Below, piece by piece: positions 1 to 9,169 of a DNA stretch of 64,000 bases. How positions within the stretch are numbered: position 1 is the first letter of the stretch; each line of letters starts with the position of its first letter. Under the pieces are notes generated by a model, which saw only the letters and a list, made by a program, of their open reading frames with translations, ran no database searches and was not told the origin of the DNA. The stretch spans positions 62,001 through 126,000 of the forward strand of contig CAXXEO010000009.1 in NCBI GenBank assembly GCA_963664585.2, given 5' to 3'. This DNA is from G963664585 sp963664585. GTDB taxonomy: Bacteria; Bacillota; Clostridia; Oscillospirales; Ruminococcaceae. Both the position numbers and the translations under genes were made by a program.

Positions 1-438
1 AATAAAGCAGGAAATAATCTCTTTAGCACTAAAGACGGCTCCCTGATGGGCGCTGTCGGCCAAAAGACGGGTGGACTTAATCATGGTCGGCCAGAAGGTA
101 AGAACGGTCGTGATTGACCAAAACACGCTGAGCAGCAGCATGATGGGGTAAGAAGGTATGGTAGCCATGACAAAACCGGCAAGACCTGTGGCAATCAGGG
201 AAAAAGCCATCAGTAAACGGCTGTCGAAGCGGTCGGCAATCATTCCACCCAAAAGGTATGATATCAGATTCACGATGCCATATAAGCACATCAGGTTGGC
301 AATCTGAATATGGGTAAAACCAAAATCGGCACGCATGGTATCATAATATGTGTTTTGAATATAGGGAAGATAATAGATAATTGAATGTGAGAAGCTGATT
401 ACGAAAAGGCTTGGAAAATTCCGATCTTTAAAAACCAT
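1..438 (-). CDS. MFS transporter, N-terminal part (runs off the window)
   Basis: Open frame of 146 codons from an ATG at 438 to the left edge, with AAGGGGG as ribosome binding site. I see the first transmembrane helices of a major facilitator protein and the cytoplasmic loop motif A between helices 2 and 3, read as GGMIADRFDSR at about residues 70-80. An aromatic-rich first segment follows the short basic N-terminus. The substrate cannot be told: the C-terminal half is outside the window. It lies just downstream of the frameshifted prmC on the same strand with a 31-bp gap, so it may be the last gene of that operon. Confidence 0.8.
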   Translation of the reverse strand, partial: MVFKDRNFPSLFVISFSHSIIYYLPYIQNTYYDTMRADFGFTHIQIANLMCLYGIVNLISYLLGGMIADRFDSRLLMAFSLIATGLAGFVMATIPSYPIMLLLSVFWSITTVLTFWPTMIKSTRLLADSAHQGAVFSAKEIISCFI

Positions 439-469
439 AAAGTATTCCCCCTTGTGCCATTATTTAATG

Positions 470-1304
470 TTATTGTTTTAAAGCACCATAAACGCAGCGA
501 TCAATATGGGCGAGATCCTCGGCATAAGATATATTTCTAAAATTGTATTTTTCCATTAAGCCTGCTACCTCGTCCGCCTGATCATAGCCTACCTCAAAGA
601 TCAGCATGCCGCCAGGCTTCAGCATTTGGTTCGCCCTTTCGCCGATGGCGCGGTAGAAGCATAGACCATCCTCTCCGCCATCGAGAGCCATGATCGGCTC
701 GGCCGCAAGTTGTAGAGGAAGGCCGGCGATGTCTCCTCTGCGGACATAGGGCGGGTTAGAGACGATCATGTCCAGTTCGCCAAGAGGAAGAGGATATAGG
801 ACATCCCCCTGCAGAATTTCGATCCGGTTTTCCATATGGCAAAGCGCTACATTTTCACGTAAATAGCGAAGCGCGTCAGAAGAAAGCTCTACTGCCCAAA
901 AACGGGCATCTGAGATCACGCTCGCTATTGCAATGGCGATTGCCCCGCTTCCACTGCAAAGATCGGCGACCTTGGGTGATGAGACTCCCTTTAAAATCCG
1001 GACAGCGGGTATCAACTAGGATTTCGGTGTCCGCGCGCGGGATGAGGACCCCTTCGCCCACCTTGAGGGAAATACCATAAAACTCCCATTCCCCCAACAA
1101 ATACTGAAGGGGATAGCCCCGATTCAGTCGCTCGATCATGGTAAATAATCTTTGAGAGTCGGCCTCACTGGGTATGCTCCCTTTCGCATAAAGCTCAATG
1201 GGAGGAGCCCCAAACAGAAACCTAAAAAGTTGCGAAAGAAGAAAATCGGCGCCCTGTGTCGCAAGGCGCCTTTTTGCTTCTTTGTACAAATCAGTCATAG
1301 TCAT
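470..1304 (-). pseudogene. prmC: Peptide chain release factor N5-glutamine methyltransferase, +1 frameshift
   Basis: PrmC methylates the GGQ glutamine of release factors RF1 and RF2 using SAM. The N-terminal helical domain starts at ATG 1304 (GGAG six bases upstream) and reads MTMTDLYKEAKRR... up to GVLIPRADTEILVDT. The catalytic domain continues in another frame with the SAM-binding DLCSGSGAIAIAIAS and the diagnostic NPPYV motif. The switch falls at the CCC run near 1008-1011: one base too many. Span is 835 bp, i.e. 278 codons plus 1; removing one base gives a 277-residue protein, the normal length. So the gene is complete apart from a single indel, either a real lesion or an assembly error. 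Neighbour DUF1385 upstream is the usual clostridial partner. Confidence 0.85.
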
Positions 1305-1632
1305 GATTAGCTCCGTTTCGCCGCTTCGAGCCAGCACAGAAATTGAGTGACAGTGTTCTCGATAAAATGGAACTTTTACGGATATTTTACCCCGCCTTTG
1401 AGGCGGAAAAGAATGTCTTAAAAATTTATCTTTAGAATTCAAATCATATAAATAGAAATAGAAGATTTCAGAAGGACTGGTTCTAGCTTGGTTTTCTCGG
1501 TGGCAAATTGAAAAATGTACCACCAGAATAGAACTGCAAATTGATGACGACTTTTTTGATTTATTTTTCCGATCAACTTTCGGTGAGGCCATAGTCTCGC
1601 CATATTAATAAAATGTGATTCGTGTGCTGATG
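1305..1632. other. Intergenic region between DUF1385 gene and prmC, no gene seen
   Basis: About 330 bp. It holds a small GC hairpin near 1390-1407 (CCGCC, loop, GGCGG) in otherwise AT-rich sequence. It resembles the core of the dispersed palindromic repeats found elsewhere in the window, but their terminal repeats are not recognisable here, so I do not call it a copy. Open frames across it are out-of-frame extensions of prmC. Confidence 0.5.
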
Positions 1633-2565
1633 TTACCACCGGTCTTCTCCCTCAGCAAGGGGGATACAGGGCAGCATGGAAGCGATGGCCACCTCAAGCT
1701 GACTGGCATCCGGCTCATAGGTGGTAAAGCGCTGAAGCCAGATCCCCGGCGCGGAGATGGCACGTGTAAGAGCATTATCATAATGTCCTGCAATTCTGAT
1801 GATCTCATAGGCAATACCGACCACTAAGGGGAGAAGAAGAAGCTTGAGCGCCAAGCGCATCAGAAGGCTGTCCCAGCTTACAACAGAGAAGAGCATAATG
1901 GAAACCACAAGCACAATCAGGATAAAACTTGTGCCGCATCGGGGGTGAAAGCGGGTGAAGTTTATAGCGTTTTCCGGCGTAAGGGGAAGACCGGCCTCAT
2001 AACAGGCGATAGTCTTGTGCTCGGCTCCATGGTATTCGAATACACGGCGGATATCTTTCGACCGGGAAACCGCCGCCAGATACAGCACAAAGATCGAAAT
2101 TTTCAGACAGCCCTCCAGAAGGGTGAGAACAAAACGATGGGTGATAAAGCGCCCCAGAAAGGAAGCAATCAAGGTGGGAAGAATCATGAAGAGCCCTACT
2201 GCAAACAGCAGGGCGATGACAAGAGCCAGCCCGGTAAAGACGCTTTCAAATTTATCTCCGAACAGCTTCATCAGTCTTTTTTCAAAGGGGGAAGGATCCT
2301 CTTCGATCTCTGCAAGATCTGCCGAGCGCATCAGGCAGCGGTAGCCGAACAGCATCATATCAATAAAATTAAAAATCCCCCGCACGAAGGGAGTTTTCTT
2401 ATACCATGGCTTTTTTTCTCCGCCAGTCTCCCAGCTTTCGGTTATGATGCTGCCGTCTGATTTTCTGACAGACATGGCTGTGGTGGATGGGCCACGCATC
2501 ATGACCCCTTCAATAAGTGCCTGTCCGCCAATTGAGGTTTTATGAGGCTTTTTATGGTTATCCAT
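1633..2565 (-). CDS. DUF1385 family membrane protein
   Basis: 310 residues, the usual length for DUF1385. The N-terminus has the family's IGGQALIEGVMMRGP motif at about residues 12-26. Several hydrophobic segments follow at about 105-140, 145-165, 210-235 and 240-260, with the conserved stretch EYHGAEHKTIACYEAG between them. The function of the family is not known; in Clostridia it sits beside prmC/prfA, and here it precedes prmC. The start ATG overlaps the histidine-kinase stop by eight bases and uses an AAGGAG site inside the kinase 3' end, indicating translational coupling. Confidence 0.9.
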   Translation of the reverse strand: MDNHKKPHKTSIGGQALIEGVMMRGPSTTAMSVRKSDGSIITESWETGGEKKPWYKKTPFVRGIFNFIDMMLFGYRCLMRSADLAEIEEDPSPFEKRLMKLFGDKFESVFTGLALVIALLFAVGLFMILPTLIASFLGRFITHRFVLTLLEGCLKISIFVLYLAAVSRSKDIRRVFEYHGAEHKTIACYEAGLPLTPENAINFTRFHPRCGTSFILIVLVVSIMLFSVVSWDSLLMRLALKLLLLPLVVGIAYEIIRIAGHYDNALTRAISAPGIWLQRFTTYEPDASQLEVAIASMLPCIPLAEGEDRW

Positions 2566-4036
2566 GCAAATTATTCTCCTTCAAGGGCACATCTGCAGTG
2601 CCAGAAATATGGGTGGTATCATCCGTTCTCTTTGCCACAGGAATCAGGATGGTAACGGACGTGCCACTACCCTGAATGGAATCAATTTCAATACGACCTC
2701 CATGAAGGGCAATAATATCATCTGCCACCGCAAGACCGATACCTGAGCCGCGGCGGGTTAGGTTTGCTTTGAAAAATTTCTGTTTGACCTTGGGCAGGTC
2801 CTGGGCGCTAATTCCGCAGCCCTGATCAGACATGGTGATATAATAAAAGCCATTTTCATCTCCATAGCTGACAGAAACAGAGCCGCCCTTGTCCGAATAC
2901 TTGATCGCATTGTCAATAATATTAATAAACACCTGACGCAGGCGATTTTTATCGCCCACAACAATAGCGGGACTTTCCGATTCTTTATAGAACAGTTCTA
3001 TGCCCTCTCTGCGAGCGCGTTCGGTATACATCAGAACGGCTTCGTCCAGCTCGGCAAAGAGATCCATCCTGCTCATTACCATTTTCAGATGACCTGATTG
3101 CATACGAGAGAAGTCCAAAAGCTCCTCGACCATCAACGAGAGGCGGTCTGTCTCACTCATGATGACGCGCATCCCCTTGTTGAGGGTTTCCTGGTCGACC
3201 TCACCGGAAATAAGTGTTTCACCCCAACCTTTGATGGCGGTAAGAGGGGTGCGAAGCTCATGAGAAACCGAAGAAATGAAGTCGTTTTTTAGCTTTTCTG
3301 CGTTGGAAAGCTCTTCGGCCATATAGTTAATGATATCACACAACTCACCGATCTCATCGTCATTCTTTTTCACAAGACGCGTGCTGAAATTGCCCTGGGC
3401 GATTTTTCTGGCGGTTACGCCAATATCACCCACCGGATTGACGATGGAGCTAATGAAATAAGAGCTGGAAATGATAACGAATATGACGATAGCCAGGCAA
3501 ATAATCGACACCACAGTAATCATTAGGAAAATCTGATGGTCCACCTTCTCCAGAGAAACCACAAGCCTTATGGCAGATAGATATTCATCTGCTTTGGTGG
3601 AAAGGACGGTTAGGGCCATCACATTTTCCCCGTTGATCACCTCCACGGTAGGTACCCACCCCCCGTTGCTGGAGGAAAGCGCACGATCATAGTCGGGCAT
3701 TAAAAGAGCCTGGCTGATTTCAAAGCCACTGGAGGTAATGGCCACATTGCCCGAACGGTCTATGGCCATCAGCTCCATCAAATTGCGCTGATCAAAGCTT
3801 TCAACCAGTCCCTTGACTTCGATATTATAATCCAGAGAACTGTCTGCGGCATACTTAGAAATCAGGCTGGTGATCACGCTGGCCCGGGAGGATAATATTT
3901 GACTTACGTTATTGTAATAAAACATGCGAACAGCGAGGGAGAAGGCAATCACGGTGGCGATCAGGACAAACAAAATGACACCCAGACTGTTGAAGAGCCA
4001 GCGGCGGGTTATTTTTTTTGGGGTCAGAGTTACCAC
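2558..4036 (-). CDS. Sensor histidine kinase with HAMP domain (PhoR/VicK-like)
   Basis: 492 residues. Order: short cytoplasmic tail, TM1 at about 14-36, extracytoplasmic sensor domain to about 170, TM2 at about 175-200, HAMP at about 200-250, HisKA with phosphoacceptor SVSHELRTPLTAIKG, N box NRLRQVFINIIDNAIKYS, G1 box DQGCGIS and G2 GSGIGLAVADDII. All catalytic boxes look intact. It should autophosphorylate at the H-box histidine and pass phosphate to the response regulator encoded 33 bp upstream. The assigned start is GTG at 4036; a CTG at 4027 is better placed behind GGGAGG, so the start is uncertain. The signal sensed is unknown; the lipoprotein gene heading the operon is a candidate partner. 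Confidence 0.93.
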   Translation of the reverse strand: MVTLTPKKITRRWLFNSLGVILFVLIATVIAFSLAVRMFYYNNVSQILSSRASVITSLISKYAADSSLDYNIEVKGLVESFDQRNLMELMAIDRSGNVAITSSGFEISQALLMPDYDRALSSSNGGWVPTVEVINGENVMALTVLSTKADEYLSAIRLVVSLEKVDHQIFLMITVVSIICLAIVIFVIISSSYFISSIVNPVGDIGVTARKIAQGNFSTRLVKKNDDEIGELCDIINYMAEELSNAEKLKNDFISSVSHELRTPLTAIKGWGETLISGEVDQETLNKGMRVIMSETDRLSLMVEELLDFSRMQSGHLKMVMSRMDLFAELDEAVLMYTERARREGIELFYKESESPAIVVGDKNRLRQVFINIIDNAIKYSDKGGSVSVSYGDENGFYYITMSDQGCGISAQDLPKVKQKFFKANLTRRGSGIGLAVADDIIALHGGRIEIDSIQGSGTSVTILIPVAKRTDDTTHISGTADVPLKENNLHG

Positions 4037-4069
4037 CTCCCATCACTGTTATTTTGGGTTAGGAGTACT

Positions 4070-4759
4070 TTAAACAGTCCATTTATAGCCATAACCCCAA
4101 ACGGTAGCGATGTACTTGGGATTAGAGGGATCATCTTCAATTTTTACCCGAAGTCTGCGGATATTGACGTCGACGATCTTAATGTCGCCGAAATAGGACT
4201 CGCCCCATACGGCAGAGAGGATACTGGATCGCTCTAACGCGACATTGGGGTTGGTCATAAAAAACTCCATCAACTGAAATTCTACCTGCGTTAGATCCAG
4301 AGGCTCTCCATTTTTGACAAGGGTATGACTTTTTACATTAATGGTAAAGGGGCCTGAGACATTTTCATCCTGTTGCTGGGGAGTTGCTAAGCTGACTCGA
4401 CGATAGATGGCATCCACCCGTGCGACGAGCTCAGAGGGGGAAAATGGCTTGGTGATATAATCATCAGCGCCAAGCATCAGACCGTTGACCTTGTCCATCT
4501 CCTGACTTTTGGCGGTAAGCATGATGATTCCAATCGAATCAGAACGCTCTCGGATTTTTTTGCAAACCGCAAATCCGTCTATTCCAGGCATCATTACATC
4601 CAGAATAACCAACTCGAACGTTCCGTCCTCTGCTTCAAAAGTGGCAAGAGCCTCTTCTCCACTGCCCACGTCCACAACGCTATAACCTGCTCTCTTGAGG
4701 TTAATGACAACGAAATCTCTGATGGCCACCTCGTCCTCGGCGATAAGAATGCGTTTCAT
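4070..4759 (-). CDS. OmpR/PhoB-family response regulator
   Basis: 229 residues. Receiver domain 1-120 with acidic pocket (ED near residue 8-9), phospho-acceptor aspartate in VILDVMMPGIDGF (about residue 54) and conserved lysine in MLTAKSQ. Winged-helix DNA-binding domain at about 130-229 ending in TVWGYGYKW, the PhoB-type wing. Encoded between the lipoprotein and its cognate kinase, same strand, with a 27-bp gap to the upstream gene and 33 bp to the kinase. Targets unknown; autoregulation of this operon is likely by family precedent but no operator was identified. Confidence 0.93.
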   Translation of the reverse strand: MKRILIAEDEVAIRDFVVINLKRAGYSVVDVGSGEEALATFEAEDGTFELVILDVMMPGIDGFAVCKKIRERSDSIGIIMLTAKSQEMDKVNGLMLGADDYITKPFSPSELVARVDAIYRRVSLATPQQQDENVSGPFTINVKSHTLVKNGEPLDLTQVEFQLMEFFMTNPNVALERSSILSAVWGESYFGDIKIVDVNIRRLRVKIEDDPSNPKYIATVWGYGYKWTV

Positions 4760-4786
4760 CTGATCAACTCCTTTGCTTCATCTTGT

Positions 4787-6103
4787 TTATGCGGTGAGAA
4801 GAGTAAAAAGGTCGCCCAGCCGTGAAAATTCTATGGCAAGGGGGCTGCTTACGGCCGAGTCTGTAAGATGTACATAGTACTCCAAAGCCCCCTTCTTTTC
4901 AAGAAGAACATAATTGCTATCGGCAAATTTATCCTGATAATCCGATTTCGAAACTACTTTGATGCGCAAAAGCTCTTGCGTGGAATGTTCAAGATCCTTG
5001 TTAAAGACCACAAACCGCCACTCCCCGCTTTCAGGCTGGGGTATGACAGTCACTTTATTCACCCAACCATCAGGGAAATAGAGCATATATCCTCCGGCTT
5101 TATTGATGGCAGCCGACTTTACAAAGCCTAGCTTACCATCCTTCATACCCATAAAACGAGTCAGATACATATCGTCAATTTCGCTTTGGTTCGTGTAGCC
5201 CGGAAGCAGGGTTGTCAAAGGAATATCAAAATTGCCATCGCCGTTATAATCCGCACATTTGACTGAGTCCAGAGGACGTTCAAAATTCTCATAAATCCCC
5301 ATTTCCTCGTACGACATTGTGGTGATAAATGCATCGCCAGCACTTAAAAGTTGTGTCGTCAAAAAAGTGCCGTTCACAATCATATCGACAAAAATGGCAT
5401 TATAACCGTTGGCGAGTGTGTCATACCGTACCTGGAAATAGTCGGTAACGCCAGAATACAGATTCGCTTCATCCACTAAAACAATGCGTCCGGAACGGTA
5501 TTTCACTAGCTTGGCGACAGCGGGACGGGCGACGCTGCGTGTAAAAAGCACAATTTCCTCCAACCCATTCTGATCCACATCGGCGAAAAGCACCTCAGCG
5601 CAGGAGCCCGAATAAAGAGCAGTCAGTTTGGAGCCATTATAGTCATAGACGTTAACAGAAACATCATCACTTCCCTGCGTGGACGTACCAAGCACAAGGT
5701 TGTCCTTCTCTTCGTCGGATATTGAAGCAAAATAGACAAAATCAATATTGGGCCCATTAAGTGGAAGGTCATAAACCGTATTCCATCCCTGTGCACTGCG
5801 GTCAAGAATACTCATCCAAACTGAACTCACACTGTTAACGGTGAGCTCATAAAAAACCACAGACTCCAAATCACTGTCAGTGTCTAGGTTGTGAAAGACA
5901 AATGCGGAGAGATAATCTCCCCTCTTAGGATATTTCAGTTTGAAATTTTCGGTTCCAAGGGCTGAACGAAGGGCGTCATATATTTCAGACTGATCCTTCG
6001 TGAGGCTAGGTGGTGTCAGCAGATCCTCAGTTCCCAATTGTACAAAGCTACATCCGGACAGAAGGACACCCAGCAAAATGATGGAGATAAGACGTTTCAA
6101 CAT
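4787..6103 (-). CDS. Lipoprotein with FG-GAP/VCBS-like acidic repeats
   Basis: 438 residues beginning with a lipoprotein signal: MLKRLISIILLGVLLSGCSF, lipobox LSGC with cysteine 18. Short acidic blades recur through the chain (HNLDTDSDLESV, FADVDQNGLEEI, CADYNGDGNFDIPL), the calcium-site pattern of FG-GAP/VCBS beta-propeller repeats. I do not recognise a named family. Start chosen at ATG 6103 behind AAAGGAG. As first gene of the lipoprotein - response regulator - kinase operon it is likely either the sensory accessory protein or a major target. Surface location is inferred from the lipobox. Confidence 0.75.
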   Translation of the reverse strand: MLKRLISIILLGVLLSGCSFVQLGTEDLLTPPSLTKDQSEIYDALRSALGTENFKLKYPKRGDYLSAFVFHNLDTDSDLESVVFYELTVNSVSSVWMSILDRSAQGWNTVYDLPLNGPNIDFVYFASISDEEKDNLVLGTSTQGSDDVSVNVYDYNGSKLTALYSGSCAEVLFADVDQNGLEEIVLFTRSVARPAVAKLVKYRSGRIVLVDEANLYSGVTDYFQVRYDTLANGYNAIFVDMIVNGTFLTTQLLSAGDAFITTMSYEEMGIYENFERPLDSVKCADYNGDGNFDIPLTTLLPGYTNQSEIDDMYLTRFMGMKDGKLGFVKSAAINKAGGYMLYFPDGWVNKVTVIPQPESGEWRFVVFNKDLEHSTQELLRIKVVSKSDYQDKFADSNYVLLEKKGALEYYVHLTDSAVSSPLAIEFSRLGDLFTLLTA

Positions 6104-6213
6104 GCGAGGCTCCTTTCTGTAGGGTAATCATTCTGTTTCTGATTACTAAAAATTAGAATATGATGCCATGGTACAAGGTGACAGACTTTGACACTTTTGA
6201 AAACCAAGCACCT

Positions 6214-6319
6214 TATAGTTGATTAACCTGAAAACAAGCTTGTGATTTCTTCTCCCGCCGAAGGCGGGGAAAGAAAATGACGTTTTAACTATAGCCAGTT
6301 TTTAAGATAATTGGCTATA
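6214..6319 (+). repeat. Palindromic repeat family A, copy 1
   Basis: About 106 bp. Outer imperfect inverted repeats (TATAGTTGATTAAC... and ...AGATAATTGGCTATA) flank a central GC-rich hairpin, CCCGCCGAAGGCGGG. On the minus-strand RNA the core is closed by a cUUCGg tetraloop. It lies between the nitroreductase stop and the lipoprotein promoter region, both minus-strand genes. See the findings for the family as a whole. Confidence 0.9.
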
Positions 6320-6432
6320 CTTATTTTATCGCATTTATAGCAGTTTTGTGGGTATAATCTATTCACAAAAAAATTCTATGTTGCAGATAAGGGGAAGAGA
6401 AGCTGTCAAAAAAGCCATGTATGAAACGCAGA

Positions 6433-6467
6433 CAAATATACAAGTTTAAGATGTCACATTGTACTAG
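6433..6467 (+). repeat. Palindromic repeat family B, half copy
   Basis: 35 bp matching only the right half of family B (AATATACAAGTTTAAGAT followed by CACATTGTACTAG). It abuts the end of the nitroreductase gene. The left half and core are missing, so this is a remnant or a recombination product. Confidence 0.65.
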
Positions 6468-6477
6468 AACGCCGACA

Positions 6478-6993
6478 TCAGTCTGTCCATCTCTCCAGAT
6501 GGATTCTGTCTGACATAATACGCTGGGGGCGTGCCTTTTCCTCCGCGGCGTGGCCCACGAGGATCATTGAATAAGGAAGAATGTTTTTGGGAAGGCCAAG
6601 GGCCTCGATGGCTCCGTAAACCCGCTGGTCGCGGGGGTAAAGTCCGCACCAGCAGCTTCCCAGACCCACCATCTGCGCGGCGTTTACAATATTGGTGGTA
6701 GCCGCAGCGGCATCGTCCCGCCAGGTGTCCCAGGCAATGGTGATATCCCCGCAAACAATGACAGCTATCGCTCCGTTGCCAATCATATTGACAGCCGAGG
6801 GGTGAAAGCGTCCGAACTTTTCTTTCATCTCATCGCTGGTGACCACGATAAAATGGCAGGGGCGCAAATTGCGCGAGGAGGGGGCGTAAAAACCGGCAGC
6901 TAAAAGAGAGTTAATTGCCTCTTGCGAAACGGCCTCGGCCGTGTATTTGCGTATACTTCTTCGATCAAGCAGAGCGTCTAAAGCGATTGGCAT
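6478..6993 (-). CDS. Nitroreductase-family FMN oxidoreductase
   Basis: 171 residues from ATG 6993 (GGAGG ten bases upstream); the longer frame to 7068 lacks a site. The N-terminus DALLDRRSIRKYTAEAVS is the family's FMN-binding RRSIRxY signature and APSSRNLRPCHF the second phosphate/flavin region. The C-terminal IMSDRIHLERW is also typical. Such proteins reduce nitro compounds or quinones with NAD(P)H; the natural substrate cannot be told. Short single-gene unit followed by a half copy of repeat B. Confidence 0.9.
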   Translation of the reverse strand: MPIALDALLDRRSIRKYTAEAVSQEAINSLLAAGFYAPSSRNLRPCHFIVVTSDEMKEKFGRFHPSAVNMIGNGAIAVIVCGDITIAWDTWRDDAAAATTNIVNAAQMVGLGSCWCGLYPRDQRVYGAIEALGLPKNILPYSMILVGHAAEEKARPQRIMSDRIHLERWTD

Positions 6994-7152
6994 AGAAAAA
7001 ACGCCTCCGTATTCATTCTTGACATAATTATACCAAACCATTATAGCACCCGGCCCATATTTGGTCAATTGTCTCCAAACTGCATAAGGATTTTACCTAA
7101 GACGGGTGCTATACGAAATCTAAATGAATCAACAATTCCATTGCGGATACCC

Positions 7153-7227
7153 TACTAGTGCCTTGTAAAATCTAAATCCTTTATGGCAATGGGTTAAATA
7201 TACAAGGTTAAGATTTTACAATGTAGC
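7153..7227 (+). repeat. Palindromic repeat family B, short copy
   Basis: 75 bp from TACTAGTGCCTTGTAAAATC to GATTTTACAATGTAGC. It lacks the GC-rich core hairpin found in the long copies. Its right end joins family A at exactly the base where the IS30 element joins another A copy at 39377/39378. Confidence 0.8.
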
Positions 7228-7326
7228 GATTAACTTGAAAACAACCTTGTGATTTCTTGCCCCGCCTTCGGCAGGGGAAGAAAATGACGTTTTATATATA
7301 GCCAGTTTTTAAGTTAATTGGCTATA
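7228..7326 (+). repeat. Palindromic repeat family A, copy 2 (left end replaced)
   Basis: Begins at GATTAACTTGAAAAC, missing the first seven bases of the family, and runs to TTGGCTATA. The core reads GCCCCGCCTTCGGCAGGGG. The missing end is replaced by repeat B. Confidence 0.85.
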
Positions 7327-7569
7327 TTAATGGCGTGGGCATCAGAGGAAAAATAGAGATAGTTTAACAAGTTTTCATAAATCGAAAAACTTCATCGGCC
7401 TTGTTGCGGGCAAAGCTGGAAGGCCTGTTGGCGTTGGTCATCGCTATGGGCGAATTCATGCAAAATATAATGGGGAGTGCGAAAATCCGCACACCCCATA
7501 AAAAATTCATTTGCATCTTTATTTGTTTCGTTGAAAATGGTAAAATAAAACAGCATCATCTCCAATGTG

Positions 7570-8283
7570 CTATTCCACTTTTTTAAGCGCCCTTGTTTCT
7601 GAAGTGCGGATCAGGTTAAAAAGGGAAGAAGCGAATAGAGGATAGCCGGTGGATAGGGATGTAGAGCTGACTGCCACCTTGTTGGGCGGATTCCCCGAGT
7701 TCATACCTGGAACGGGAAGCCCCTGTGCGATTGCACGGGCATTCATTTCGGCAATTTGCATGGCAGAATCGGCATACCCAATGGATAGGTGTTTAGGAAG
7801 TGCGAAAAGCTCATCCTGATTTTTGTTTCCGAGCGAATATATCACCCTGAACATACGATAGACGGCAAGCATCAGAAAAGCGGACACTTCTGTGGTAAAA
7901 GCCTTGTTCTGTGCGCTGGAAAGAAGATCAAAAAGGATGACAAGCGAGTTGTTGATCAGCTTCTTGTTCAGTACGGGAAGTACGCTTCCACTGTAGACGT
8001 TGTCCTTACCAAAATGCTCGGGCTCGGGGATATCATCTACGGTTAGTGTAATTCCGGTCCGGTCAGCTGACCGACCAAGAAGATAGTCGCAGGATACGCC
8101 ATAAAAATCTGCCGCGCGGCAGAGAAAATCAAGCCCGCACTCTCTGATCCCTTTTTCATAATGGGAAAGTAGAGCCTGAGAAATTCCCAAATGCTCGGCA
8201 GCGGCCTTCTGGCTGATCTTTTTTTCTTTTCTGAGAAGCGACAAAATTCTTGGAAAATCAGCGTTCATTATAGCAACTGCCAT
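7570..8283 (-). CDS. XRE-family transcriptional regulator
   Basis: 237 residues. An N-terminal helix-turn-helix at about 12-66 (SLLRKEKKISQKAAAEHLGI, SQALLSHYEKGIREC) ends in the FYGVSCDYLLGRS segment common to clostridial XRE regulators. The rest is a helical effector or dimer domain without a recognisable ligand motif. Start ATG 8283 has GGAG only two bases upstream; ATG 8268 is an in-frame alternative. Divergent from the CobC-like gene; the palindrome GGGTTAATAACCC in the shared upstream region is a candidate autoregulatory site. Confidence 0.85.
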   Translation of the reverse strand: MAVAIMNADFPRILSLLRKEKKISQKAAAEHLGISQALLSHYEKGIRECGLDFLCRAADFYGVSCDYLLGRSADRTGITLTVDDIPEPEHFGKDNVYSGSVLPVLNKKLINNSLVILFDLLSSAQNKAFTTEVSAFLMLAVYRMFRVIYSLGNKNQDELFALPKHLSIGYADSAMQIAEMNARAIAQGLPVPGMNSGNPPNKVAVSSTSLSTGYPLFASSLFNLIRTSETRALKKVE

Positions 8284-8364
8284 TTCTCCGCACGCGGTAA
8301 AATAATGATGAAAAGCTTATCATGTCGTGCGGGAGATGATAAGATGTTATGAGTTGCTTCTTTA

Positions 8365-8377
8365 GGGTTAATAACCC
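8365..8377. promoter_or_regulatory. 13-bp palindrome, candidate operator
   Basis: GGGTTAATAACCC is a perfect palindrome lying five bases before a TATAAT at 8382-8387, between the divergent XRE regulator and CobC-like genes. The position suits an operator, but no consensus is known to me for this regulator. Confidence 0.35.
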
Positions 8378-8490
8378 ACAGTATAATTCTTAAAAGTATT
8401 TCAATTATAGTATAGTAAAACGGATTTGTAAATACAGGAGTGGCAAGCGAGTTTAAATTTGTCGAAAGATACAAAAAGTAGGTGCGTTTT

Positions 8491-9165
8491 ATGATTACAT
8501 ACGAACTTCATTTCATTCGCCACGGCATGACCGAGGGCAACCTGAGTGGTCGTTATGTGGGCAGACAGGATCCTCCCGTTTGCCCCGAGGGGTTTGCCCA
8601 GATGGAGAAGATGGTGAAAAGCTACCGCTATCCTCAGGTGGACACGGTGTATACGAGTCCCATGCTGCGCTGCCGACAGACGGTGGATTTTCTTTATCCG
8701 GGGGTGCCAGTGACCGCTGTAGAGGACATTGCCGAAATGTCATTCGGAAGCTTCGAGGGATGCCTTATCTCAGAGGTGCGTCAACTTCCCGAATTCAAGC
8801 TTTGGATTTCTGATTCGCGTCGTTACGCTCCCCCCGGCGGCGAAAACGGCGAGGACTTTCACAGCCGCATCAGCGCCGGATTAAATGCAATATTTATGGA
8901 TATGATGAAGAACAAAATAACGAAAGCCGCGGTAGTGACCCATGGTGGGGTGTTGATGACGCTCTTTTCTGTATTTGCCATGCCCCGTCTGCCCATGACG
9001 AGCTGGACGACGGACAATCTCACCGGCTATACGGCGCGGACAAGCACACAAATGTGGATGCGGGACGGTTTTTTTGAGGCGGGAGAAAGCTTGCCTCTGG
9101 GCTATCAGGCACGAACTAGCAGCGCAGTAGCAAATACCTTCGGGCTTTCGAATGAGGAGGAGTAG
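8491..9165 (+). CDS. Histidine phosphatase, CobC/alpha-ribazole phosphatase-like
   Basis: 224 residues from ATG 8491 (AGGTG six bases upstream). The catalytic motif is FIRHGMTEGNLSGRY (LxRHGxT) at about residues 8-22; the second catalytic histidine lies in VVTHGGVL. The SPMLRCRQT segment is typical of the phosphoglycerate-mutase/CobC superfamily. Followed after four bases by cobO, so a role in cobalamin nucleotide-loop assembly (alpha-ribazole 5'-phosphate dephosphorylation) is inferred from context. A general sugar phosphatase cannot be excluded. Confidence 0.82.
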   Translation: MITYELHFIRHGMTEGNLSGRYVGRQDPPVCPEGFAQMEKMVKSYRYPQVDTVYTSPMLRCRQTVDFLYPGVPVTAVEDIAEMSFGSFEGCLISEVRQLPEFKLWISDSRRYAPPGGENGEDFHSRISAGLNAIFMDMMKNKITKAAVVTHGGVLMTLFSVFAMPRLPMTSWTTDNLTGYTARTSTQMWMRDGFFEAGESLPLGYQARTSSAVANTFGLSNEEE

Positions 9166-9169
9166 GCAG

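Larger units (their letters stand above)
6994..7569. other. Intergenic region with nested repeats
   Basis: Between the nitroreductase start and the XRE-gene stop. It contains a short family B copy joined directly to a 5'-truncated family A copy (7153-7326). From 7330 to 7569 there is AT-rich sequence with no frame that looks coding. Confidence 0.6.
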
